From Microbacteriaceae bacterium (lineage in GTDB: Bacteria; Actinomycetota; Actinomycetes; Actinomycetales; Microbacteriaceae), in NCBI GenBank assembly GCA_025463665.1, contig JAODAY010000138.1, positions 1-5,913 on the forward strand: a stretch of 5,913 nucleotides of DNA, written 5' to 3'. A program made the translations under genes and the position numbers. Positions 1 to 5,332 of the stretch are shown here, in pieces. Position 1 is the stretch's first letter. Every line of letters starts with the position of its first letter. Below the pieces are notes generated by a model that saw only the letters and a program-made list of their open reading frames with translations, was not told where the DNA came from and made no database searches.

Positions 1-743
1 CCGAAGGCTGCAGCGACCACCTCCGCCGTGATCACCTCGGCCGGGGCGCCGCTCGTCGTGACCCGACCGTTCGCCATGACCACGAGGTTGTCGGCGTACC
101 TGGCGGCCATGTTGAGGTCGTGCAGCACCATCACGACGGTGGTCCCGCGCTCACGGTTGAGGGTCGCCAGCAGGTCGAGCACCTCCACCTGATGAGCGAC
201 GTCGAGAAAAGTCGTCGGCTCGTCGAGCAGGAGGATGTCCGTCTCCTGCGCGAGCGCCATCGCGATCCAGACCCGCTGGCGCTGACCGCCCGAGAGTTCG
301 TCGACGCGCCGCCCGGCGAGGTCCGCGGTCGCCGTGGCGACGAGCGCGCGGGCGACGGCCGCGTCATCCGTCGTCGACCACCGGTTCAAGAAGCCCTGAT
401 GCGGGTGGCGTCCGCGGCCGACGAGGTCGGCGACGCTCACGCCCTCTGGGGCGACGGGCTGCTGCGGGAGCAGGCCGACGATCGTGGCCACCTGCGAAGT
501 CGGCAGAGAGTGGATGTCGCGGCCATCGAGCACGACGGTGCCCGCCATCGGCTTCATGAGCCGGGCGATTCCGCGCAGGGTGGTCGACTTGCCCGACGCG
601 TTGGCGCCCACGATGACGGTGATGCGGCCGGGGGGCACCACGAGGTCGAGGTCGACGACCACCGTGCGACCGTCGTAGCCGAGGCTGAGGCCGTTCGCGC
701 GCAGCTCATGGGCGGCGGGCGTGGCCGGGTGGTTCGCGGTCAT
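1..743 (-). CDS. Ferric-siderophore ABC transporter, ATP-binding protein (FecE/FepC-like), 3' end cut by window edge
   Basis: This is the cytoplasmic ATPase that would power iron-siderophore import through the two upstream permeases. The 247 visible residues carry every ABC hallmark in order: A-loop Tyr23, Walker A GANASGKST (46-54), Q-loop around Gln94 in LLPQQP, signature LSGGQRQR (150-157), Walker B ILLLDEP (170-176) and H-loop His208 in LHDLN. The sequence between Q-loop and signature (VGRGRHPHQGFL) is typical of the FepC/FecE group. Family members are usually about 255 to 275 residues, so only a short C-terminal tail should be missing past position 1. The ATG at 743 is chosen because GGAGGAG lies 6 nt upstream and the permease stop codon ends 1 nt before it. 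It is the last visible gene of the operon. The family call is very secure; the exact siderophore cannot be read from the ATPase. Confidence 0.95.
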   Translation of the reverse strand, partial: MTANHPATPAAHELRANGLSLGYDGRTVVVDLDLVVPPGRITVIVGANASGKSTTLRGIARLMKPMAGTVVLDGRDIHSLPTSQVATIVGLLPQQPVAPEGVSVADLVGRGRHPHQGFLNRWSTTDDAAVARALVATATADLAGRRVDELSGGQRQRVWIAMALAQETDILLLDEPTTFLDVAHQVEVLDLLATLNRERGTTVVMVLHDLNMAARYADNLVVMANGRVTTSGAPAEVITAEVVAAAF

Positions 744-744
744 C

Positions 745-1818
745 TCAGTCTCCTCCACGGGAACGGCCGGCCGTGCCGAGCAGCCAGAGCAGATAGGGGG
801 CACCGACGACACCGGTGACGACACCGACGGGAACCTGCACCGCTCCGAGCGCGTGCTGCGCGACGAAGTCGGACGCGGTGACCACGACGACGCCCACGAG
901 GGCGCTCGGCACGAGCGACAGGCCGCCGGTTCCGACGAGGCGCCGGGCTATGGGCGCCGAAACGAACGCAACGAAGGCGATCGGTCCGGCGGCCGCCGTG
1001 CCGACGGCGACGAGGGCGACGGCGAGCGCGATGAGGACGAGCCTGGCGCGGGCCGCCGGAACGCCGAGTCCCGTGGCGCTGTCGTCGCCGAGCTGGAGGA
1101 TCCGCAGTCGAGGCGCGACGATCGCGGTGAGCGGCAGCAGCACCGCGAGGGCGACAGCGACGGTGACGATCTCGGCCCACCGGGCGCCGCCGAGGCTGCC
1201 GACGAGCCAGACGATGGCGACGCGGGCGTCTGTGACGTCGGCGCGGGTGATGAGGAAGTTCAGTGCGGCCGTGACCATGAAGGCGACGGCGATGCCGATG
1301 AGCACGAAACGGAACCCGCTGAGTCCACCGCGGGAGGCGAGCAGGTAGATCGCGGCCGCGACGGTGAGGGCGCCGAGGAAGGCGAGCGCGGAGACCGCGA
1401 CGCCGCTCCAGCCGAGCACGAGAATCGCGAACACCGCGGCGAAGCTCGCCCCGCCCGAGACGCCGATGAGATCGGGGCTCGCGAGCGGGTTGCGGAGCAC
1501 GCTCTGGAATAGAGCTCCCGCCGTCGCGAAGGCGACCGCCGTCAGGATCCCGAGCACGAGCCGTGGCGCCCTGAGCTGCAGCACGACGAACGAGTCGCCC
1601 TCGTCGCCGAGGCCGAGCAGCGCGAGCACGACCCGCGGCACCCCGATCGTGTATGCGCCGACACAGAGGCTGACGGCGGCGATCGCGAGCCCCAACGACG
1701 CGAGCACCGCCACGACGATGGTGCTGCGCCTCCCCCGCGCCCGCCGGGCGGCACGCACGGCACGCACTCCCTCTGCCTGCTCGCCGTCACCGGTGCGGGT
1801 GATCACGGGGGCGGTCAC
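745..1818 (-). CDS. FecCD-family iron-siderophore ABC transporter permease (second permease)
   Basis: This is an integral membrane subunit of a siderophore or haem/cobalamin-type importer of the FecCD (BtuC-like) family. At 357 residues it has a basic, probably cytoplasmic N-terminus (about 1-32, many Arg) followed by many hydrophobic segments, consistent with the family's usual ten helices. Family signatures seen are LRAPRLVLG (82-90), ALFQSVLRNPLASPDLIGVSGG (about 102-123), the cytoplasmic LGDDSATGLGVP loop (243-254, the coupling region that contacts the ATPase), GPIAFVAFVSAPIARRLVG (278-296) and a C-terminal VPVGVVTGVVGAPYLLWLL. The start is GTG at 1818, forming a GTGA overlap with the stop of the first permease; GAAGG sits 4 nt upstream. 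Its stop is 1 nt before the ATPase start. It should pair with the first permease as a heterodimer. Substrate specificity within the family is inferred only from the SIP neighbour. Confidence 0.95.
   Translation of the reverse strand: MTAPVITRTGDGEQAEGVRAVRAARRARGRRSTIVVAVLASLGLAIAAVSLCVGAYTIGVPRVVLALLGLGDEGDSFVVLQLRAPRLVLGILTAVAFATAGALFQSVLRNPLASPDLIGVSGGASFAAVFAILVLGWSGVAVSALAFLGALTVAAAIYLLASRGGLSGFRFVLIGIAVAFMVTAALNFLITRADVTDARVAIVWLVGSLGGARWAEIVTVAVALAVLLPLTAIVAPRLRILQLGDDSATGLGVPAARARLVLIALAVALVAVGTAAAGPIAFVAFVSAPIARRLVGTGGLSLVPSALVGVVVVTASDFVAQHALGAVQVPVGVVTGVVGAPYLLWLLGTAGRSRGGD
750..756 (-). promoter_or_regulatory. Strong Shine-Dalgarno for the ATPase gene
   Basis: On the minus strand GGAGGAG lies 6 nt before the ATPase ATG (743-741), inside the last codons of the upstream permease. 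It is the best ribosome binding site in the operon and fixes the ATPase start. Confidence 0.75.
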
Positions 1819-2792
1819 AGCGCCTTCACCGTGGAGCGCCGCACGAAGGCGATGAGCACGGGAGCGCCGAGGAATGCGACGACGATTCCGGCTTCGAGCT
1901 CCCCAGGCAGGGCGATGAGGCGGCCGACTATGTCGGCGAGCAGCAGCAGCGTCGGGCCGAGCACCAGCGAGTAGGCGAGAATCCAGCGGTAGTCGGCTCC
2001 CGTGAACCGCCGGGCGAGGTGCGGCACGACGAGACCGACGAAGACGATGGGGCCGGCGAGTGCGGTCGCTCCCCCGCAGAGCAGGACCACTGCGATGGCG
2101 GATGTCACGCGGGCACGCCGCACGCTCTGGCCGAGGCCGCGGGCCAGGTCGTCACCGAGAGACAGCACGTTGAAGCCGCGCGCGGAGGCGAACGCGAGCA
2201 CCGCGCCGATGGCGACAAAGGGAACGACGACGCCGGCCGCGTCGAGACCACGCCCCACGAGCGAGCCGACGGCCCAGAAGCGGTAGGTGTTCAGGGTGTC
2301 GAGGTCGGTGATGAGCACGAGGGTGATGAGTGAGGTGAGGGCCGCGGTGAGGGCGGCCCCGGCGAGGGCGAGGGTTACAGGGGTCGCCCCGCCCCGCCCG
2401 GCGGAGGCGATCGCGTACACGACGATCGTGGCGACGGCGGCACCGGCGAAGGCGAACCAGACGAAGCCCATCGGCGTCGTCACGCCGAAGAAGGTGATGC
2501 CCGCGACGACGAACAGCGAGCTTCCCGCGTTCACCCCGAGCAGGCCGGGGTCGGCGAGAGGGTTGCGGGTGACGCCCTGCATCGTGGCGCCGGCGAGCCC
2601 GAGCGCCGCGCCGGCGATGAGCCCGATGACGGTGCGCGGAATGCGGAGATCGCGCACGACCATCTGGTCGGTGTTGCCCTCGAGCGGCGAGAACAACGCG
2701 CCGAGCACCTCGGCGGGGGCGATTGCCCGGGAGCCGACGGCGAGGCTCAGTAGAACGACCGCGACGAGGAGGCCCGCGAACCCGGCGAGCAC
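1815..2792 (-). CDS. FecCD-family iron-siderophore ABC transporter permease (first permease)
   Basis: This is the first of two FecCD-type permeases that would form the transmembrane channel. From GTG at 2792 it is 325 residues, slightly short for a family of about 330 to 350. Signatures are VRDLRIPRTVIGLIAG (46-61), GATMQGVTRNPLADPGLLGVNAG (68-90), the coupling loop LGDDLARGLG (212-221), LAGPIVFVGLVVPHLARRF (245-263) and LGAPVLIAFVRR (308-319). Much longer reading in the same frame continues upstream to 3122, but that stretch is the SIP gene in another frame, is not hydrophobic and has no FecCD homology, so I exclude it. The start is uncertain. GTG at 2792 is the first usual start codon after the SIP stop, but it has no clear ribosome site and drops the basic residues SARR. 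A CTG at 2813 overlaps the SIP stop as CTGA, has AAGG 7 nt upstream and restores a positive N-terminus. The stop overlaps the next gene by 4 bp. Confidence 0.93.
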   Translation of the reverse strand: MLAGFAGLLVAVVLLSLAVGSRAIAPAEVLGALFSPLEGNTDQMVVRDLRIPRTVIGLIAGAALGLAGATMQGVTRNPLADPGLLGVNAGSSLFVVAGITFFGVTTPMGFVWFAFAGAAVATIVVYAIASAGRGGATPVTLALAGAALTAALTSLITLVLITDLDTLNTYRFWAVGSLVGRGLDAAGVVVPFVAIGAVLAFASARGFNVLSLGDDLARGLGQSVRRARVTSAIAVVLLCGGATALAGPIVFVGLVVPHLARRFTGADYRWILAYSLVLGPTLLLLADIVGRLIALPGELEAGIVVAFLGAPVLIAFVRRSTVKAL

Positions 2793-2809
2793 CAGCGGTC
2801 GACGCGCGC

Positions 2810-3763
2810 TCAGTCGTTCGCCTTGCCGCTGCGCCAGTAGCCCATGAAGGCGACCTGTCGCTTGTCGATGCCGACCTCGCGCACGAGGTAGCGGCGGATG
2901 CTCCTGATCGCTCCGGCCTCCCCGGCGACCCAGGCGTAGAGGTTGGCGCCGGTCGGTGCCGACGGAACGTCCCACAGGAAGTCGTCGGGTCCCGTCGGGT
3001 CCGTGATCGTCTGCGGCGCGTTCGCGAGCGTCGAGTCGACTATCTCCGGGCGCGCGGCGACCCAGTCCTGCACAGCGGGCAGCAGCTCGCTGCCGGGAGG
3101 TCCGCCGTGGCGCGGCACCCACCGCACATCGACGAGGGCGGAGTGCGCGATGGGGAGAACGTCGGCGGCATCCGGAATCTCGATGATCGCCTGCGCCGAA
3201 CGGTCGGCGGGCAGCGACTCGAGGATGCTGGCAATCGCCGGGAGCGCCGTCTCGTCACCGACGAGCAGCAGGCGGTGCGCGTTGCCGGGGTGCCAGTCGA
3301 TGCCCAGGCCGGAGTTGATGCTGAGCGCGTCTGGGCCGATGACCACGAGCTCGTCGCCGGCGGCGGCGCCGGCCAGCCAGCGCGCCGCCGGCCCGTCGCC
3401 GTGCACGACGAAGTCGACGTCGAGTTCCCTCGCCTCGGGGCGGATGCCGCGGACGGTGTATACCCGGAGCGGGTTGCGCGCCTCATTGGGCAACCCGCGC
3501 CACCGGGAATACCAGTGACCGTCGGGGAGCGGCTGCTCGTCGTCCCAGCCGCAGTCGCTGAGCCCGTGGTCGGCGAGGGGGAAGATGAGATTGATGCGCT
3601 GGTCGAGTCCGTGCGGCGCGAAGGCGTCGAAATCGTCGCCCGTGAAGGTGACGCGGGTGAAGTGCGGGCTGAGCTCGAGCACCCTCGCCACGGTGGCACG
3701 GAAGGGCCGGTAGCCGGGGCGGGAATCCAGTGCGCGGGCGGCCGGCAGCTCGAAAGTAAGCAT
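2810..3763 (-). CDS. Siderophore-interacting protein, FAD/NAD(P)H ferric-siderophore reductase (ViuB/YqjH-like)
   Basis: This cytoplasmic flavoprotein would reduce imported iron(III)-siderophore with NAD(P)H and release Fe(II). It has 317 residues. The N-terminal FAD-binding barrel (about 15-135) holds the flavin motif RVYTVR (100-105), then DVDFVVHGDGPAARWL (115-130), which is typical of SIP proteins. The C-terminal NAD(P)H domain begins near LLLVGDETALPAIASILE (165-182) and ends with YAWVAGEAGAIRSIRRYLV (276-294) and the family-typical FMGYWRSGKA (306-315). Length and architecture are those of the full family. The ATG at 3763 is chosen because the protein starts there with a sensible LTFELPAAR and a -10-like hexamer lies 6 nt upstream. 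There is no Shine-Dalgarno, which fits leaderless translation. As first gene of the operon with an iron-box candidate at its promoter, it is likely repressed when iron is plentiful. Confidence 0.94.
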   Translation of the reverse strand: MLTFELPAARALDSRPGYRPFRATVARVLELSPHFTRVTFTGDDFDAFAPHGLDQRINLIFPLADHGLSDCGWDDEQPLPDGHWYSRWRGLPNEARNPLRVYTVRGIRPEARELDVDFVVHGDGPAARWLAGAAAGDELVVIGPDALSINSGLGIDWHPGNAHRLLLVGDETALPAIASILESLPADRSAQAIIEIPDAADVLPIAHSALVDVRWVPRHGGPPGSELLPAVQDWVAARPEIVDSTLANAPQTITDPTGPDDFLWDVPSAPTGANLYAWVAGEAGAIRSIRRYLVREVGIDKRQVAFMGYWRSGKAND

Positions 3764-3769
3764 GGCCTA

Positions 3770-3775
3770 AGTATG
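3770..3775 (-). promoter_or_regulatory. -10-like element of the SIP operon (possible leaderless promoter)
   Basis: CATACT on the minus strand matches TATAAT at 4 of 6 positions and ends 6 nt before the SIP ATG. A transcription start at or next to the A of ATG would follow, giving a leaderless message, and no Shine-Dalgarno is present. A -35 element is not convincing; ACGACA at 3800-3795 is 19 bp away and only 4 of 6 to TTGACA. Confidence 0.45.
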
Positions 3776-3790
3776 GCATGCCTTACCTTG
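3772..3790 (-). promoter_or_regulatory. Candidate DtxR/IdeR-type iron box upstream of the SIP operon
   Basis: The minus-strand 19-mer CAAGGTAAGGCATGCCATA matches the published IdeR/DtxR consensus TWAGGTWAGSCTWACCTWA at 15 of 19 positions by my count. The half AAGGTAAGGC is a perfect match, and the other half is weaker (5 of 8). It lies 8 bp from the SIP ATG and overlaps the -10-like hexamer, so a bound Fe(II)-repressor would block the promoter. Its position before a siderophore operon agrees with the expected regulation. Binding itself is inferred. Confidence 0.7.
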
Positions 3791-3813
3791 CTGGTGTCGT
3801 GGGTTGCTGCGCC

Positions 3814-3819
3814 TATCCT
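3814..3819 (+). promoter_or_regulatory. -10-like element of the acyltransferase gene (possible leaderless promoter)
   Basis: TATCCT fits the actinobacterial TANNNT -10 pattern and ends 6 nt before the ATG at 3826. The preceding bases hold no purine-rich ribosome site at useful spacing. A weak TTGCTG (3788-3793) lies 20 bp upstream, too far for a standard -35, and it overlaps the iron-box candidate. Confidence 0.45.
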
Positions 3820-3825
3820 GAGTGC

Positions 3826-4605
3826 ATGAACTCGCGCACGTCTGACCCCATCTACGGTGCGGCCATTGGAGCGGGCCGCGCCCTGTTCGGCGCCCTCCGC
3901 GTGAAACCGACGGTCACGGGCGCGAAACACCTGCCCGCCACGGGCGGCGCCGTGCTCGCCATCACCCACTTCGGCTACATGGATTTCGCGCTGGTCGAGT
4001 GGATGATGTGGAAGCGCAACCGGAGGCACATTCGCTTCATGGCGAAGAAAGGCGCGTTCGACAAACCCGGCGTCGGCTTCCTGCTGCGCGGCATGCGGCA
4101 CATCTCGGTTGACATGTCTGCCGGAGCGGAGTCGTATCGCCAGGCGGTCGAAGCGCTCCGGGCGGGCGAGGTGCTCGGCGTCTTCCCCGAGGGAGGGGTG
4201 AGCGCCTCGCTCACCGTGCGCGAACTCAAGACCGGCGCGATCCGCATGGCCGCCGAGGCCGGGGTGCCGGTCATCCCGATCGCCGTGTGGGGCGGACACC
4301 GCCTGCTCACGAAGGCGGCGAATTCCACCCTGGCCGAGAAGTTCGGAGTGCCGGTGACCTTCGCCATCGGTGCTCCCCTGACCGTCGCGCCCGACGTCGA
4401 CGCCGCGGCGCGCACCGTGGAGCTGCGCGAAACGCTGCAGCGGCTGCTCGACGGTCTGCAGTCGGGCTATCCGCACGACGGCGCGGGCGCCTGGTGGCAG
4501 CCCGTCCACCGCGGCGGCACCGCGCCTACGCCGGAGGAGGCGGCGATCGCCGAGGCCGCGCGCAGGGAGCGCAAGGCCCGCGAGGCCGCCGAACGCAGAC
4601 GATGA
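3826..4605 (+). CDS. PlsC-family 1-acyl-glycerol-3-phosphate acyltransferase
   Basis: This is a glycerolipid acyltransferase (LPLAT/PlsC superfamily) of 259 residues, expected to acylate lysophosphatidic acid or a related acceptor at the membrane. Motif I is THFGYMD with the catalytic HX4D pair His48/Asp53. Motif II lies near RFMAKKGAFD (70-79), motif III is FPEGG (120-124, where many members have FPEGT or FPEGTR), and motif IV is VPVIPIAVWGG (147-157). The in-frame ATG at 3778 would add MPYLAGVVGCCAYPEC, which lies over the promoter and iron box; ATG 3826 gives the natural start MNSRTSDPIYG. The C-terminus from about 219 is a tail rich in Ala, Glu and Arg that ends in basic residues, probably a charged helix. 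The stop overlaps the next start as ATGA. The true acceptor is unknown, since actinobacteria carry several paralogues, some of them in glycolipid synthesis. Confidence 0.93.
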   Translation: MNSRTSDPIYGAAIGAGRALFGALRVKPTVTGAKHLPATGGAVLAITHFGYMDFALVEWMMWKRNRRHIRFMAKKGAFDKPGVGFLLRGMRHISVDMSAGAESYRQAVEALRAGEVLGVFPEGGVSASLTVRELKTGAIRMAAEAGVPVIPIAVWGGHRLLTKAANSTLAEKFGVPVTFAIGAPLTVAPDVDAAARTVELRETLQRLLDGLQSGYPHDGAGAWWQPVHRGGTAPTPEEAAIAEAARRERKAREAAERRR

Positions 4606-5006
4606 ACGCCACACCTCCCGCCCAGCGCCTCGCCCCCACGAGCGTGCGCGTCGACAGCTGGATCTGGGCGGTGCGCGTGCTGAAGACCCGCTCCGCCGCG
4701 ACGTCGAGCTGCCGAGCCGGACACGTGACCCTCAACGACGAGCGTGCCAAGGCGGCGCAGCCCGTGCGGGTGGGCGACGAGGTGCGGGTACGCACCGGCG
4801 AGGGCGAACGCATCCTCATCGTGAAGCGCCTCATCGTGAAGAGGGTGAGCGCGACGGTCGCCGCCGAGTGCTTTGAGGACCACACGCCACCACCCCCGCC
4901 GCGCGAGGAGCGCGTGCTCACGGCCGTGCGAGAGCGCGGTGCCGGACGGCCGACGAAGAAGGACCGGCGCGAGATCGACCGGCTTCTCGGCGGTCACGAG
5001 CGCTGA
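4602..5006 (+). CDS. S4-domain RNA-binding protein (Hsp15/HslR-like)
   Basis: This is a 134-residue RNA-binding protein. The S4 fold is visible from VRVDSWIWAVRVLKTRSAA (15-33, the usual R-D-W-W-K-TRS pattern) through CRAGHVTLNDERAKAAQPVRVGDEVRV (37-63). The C-terminal part, ECFEDHTPPPPP (90-100) followed by the basic stretch GAGRPTKKDRREIDRL (113-128), is typical of Hsp15/HslR-like proteins. E. coli Hsp15 binds stalled 50S subunits that carry peptidyl-tRNA; a similar ribosome-rescue role here is inferred from the family only. ATG 4602 overlaps the acyltransferase stop (ATGA), so translation is coupled; the same frame is open further upstream to 4287, but that stretch is acyltransferase sequence in another frame. 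Residues 71-81 contain a tandem LIVKR repeat. Confidence 0.9.
   Translation: MNATPPAQRLAPTSVRVDSWIWAVRVLKTRSAATSSCRAGHVTLNDERAKAAQPVRVGDEVRVRTGEGERILIVKRLIVKRVSATVAAECFEDHTPPPPPREERVLTAVRERGAGRPTKKDRREIDRLLGGHER
4815..4844 (+). repeat. In-frame tandem 15-bp repeat inside the S4-domain gene
   Basis: CTCATCGTGAAGCGC is followed directly by CTCATCGTGAAGAGG, 13 of 15 identical. The two copies encode LIVKR twice (residues 72-81), after the S4 core. It may be a small duplication or simply a repeated beta-strand pattern. Confidence 0.6.
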
Positions 5007-5116
5007 GCCGCGGCGTCGGGCCCGTGGCATCCGTGGTCACACCGCCCGGGCCCGCTCACGGCAACCTGACAGGCAGGAGCGTGGCGCGGGCCGAGCTCCG
5101 CACGTATCGTCGAAGA
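5007..5116 (+). other. Intergenic region with two CGGGCCCG palindromes
   Basis: This 110-bp gap separates the two plus-strand gene pairs. It holds two copies of the self-complementary octamer CGGGCCCG (5017-5024 and 5047-5054) with 22 bp between them, which could pair as a hairpin. There is no run of T after it, so a classical intrinsic terminator cannot be claimed. The right end carries the presumed promoter of the next gene. Confidence 0.35.
5105..5110 (+). promoter_or_regulatory. -10-like element before the small acidic protein gene
   Basis: TATCGT fits TANNNT and ends 6 nt before the ATG at 5117, the same layout as at the other two promoters in this window. No -35 match is seen at 16 to 19 bp. 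The GAAGA directly before the ATG is too close to act as a normal ribosome site. Confidence 0.4.
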
Positions 5117-5332
5117 ATGAGCGACTCCACGTATACCGCGCGCCTGGTAGGCGGCGGCGGCACCGATTCCATCGAACTCGACCTGATCGACGGGCGTCCC
5201 CAGAAGAGCTTCGTGCGGCCCATTCCCGACGGCGGCGGCGACATGGTCTGGGAGATCGTGCCCGACAGCGAAGACGGCGATGGTGCCTTCGAGTACCGCG
5301 AAGCAGGCATGCCCGGCGCCGACTATTCATGA
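5117..5332 (+). CDS. Small acidic hypothetical protein (71 residues)
   Basis: I do not recognise this gene. It would encode a soluble, strongly acidic protein (15 Asp/Glu against 5 Arg/Lys by my count) with no signal peptide, membrane segment or cysteine. YTARLVGGGGTDSIELDLIDGRP (about 6-28) and VWEIVPDSED (44-53) look like short beta-strands joined by glycine-rich turns. The frame is open upstream to ATG 5024, but the extra 31 residues (about ASVVTPPGPAHG) cover the palindromes and promoter, so ATG 5117 is preferred. The stop overlaps the next start by 4 bp (ATGA), so it is co-translated with the MpaB-like gene and may be functionally tied to it. That it is real rests on the codon pattern, the coupling and the upstream -10. 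Confidence 0.7.
   Translation: MSDSTYTARLVGGGGTDSIELDLIDGRPQKSFVRPIPDGGGDMVWEIVPDSEDGDGAFEYREAGMPGADYS

Noticed and set aside
120..818. Plus-strand open frame of 232 codons opposite the ATPase gene
   Set aside because: The minus strand here encodes an intact ABC ATPase with all motifs, so this is a shadow frame.
721..1512. Long plus-strand open frame of 263 codons opposite the second permease
   Set aside because: Its product is a low-complexity Asp/Glu/Gly/Arg-rich string that mirrors the codon pattern of the real permease gene on the other strand; there is no domain or ribosome site.
2793..3122. Upstream extension of the first permease frame to an ATG at 3122
   Set aside because: The extra residues are hydrophilic, Arg-rich and lie inside the SIP coding sequence; FecCD homology begins only after about 2792-2813.
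3764..3825. Possible riboswitch or attenuator before SIP or the acyltransferase
   Set aside because: The gap is only 62 bp and the likely transcripts are leaderless, so there is no room for a structured leader.
2723..3829. 368-codon plus-strand open frame opposite SIP
   Set aside because: It is antisense to a gene with clear SIP motifs and has no recognisable domain; stop codons are rare by chance at this GC content.
4287..4601. Upstream extension of the S4-domain gene frame
   Set aside because: It overlaps the acyltransferase catalytic gene in another frame; the ATGA overlap at 4602 gives the family-length protein.
3040..4614. 524-codon minus-strand open frame spanning the SIP gene and the acyltransferase
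   Set aside because: It crosses two well-supported genes and their shared promoter, and its product is a low-complexity Arg/Ser/Pro-rich string. It is a high-GC frame artefact.
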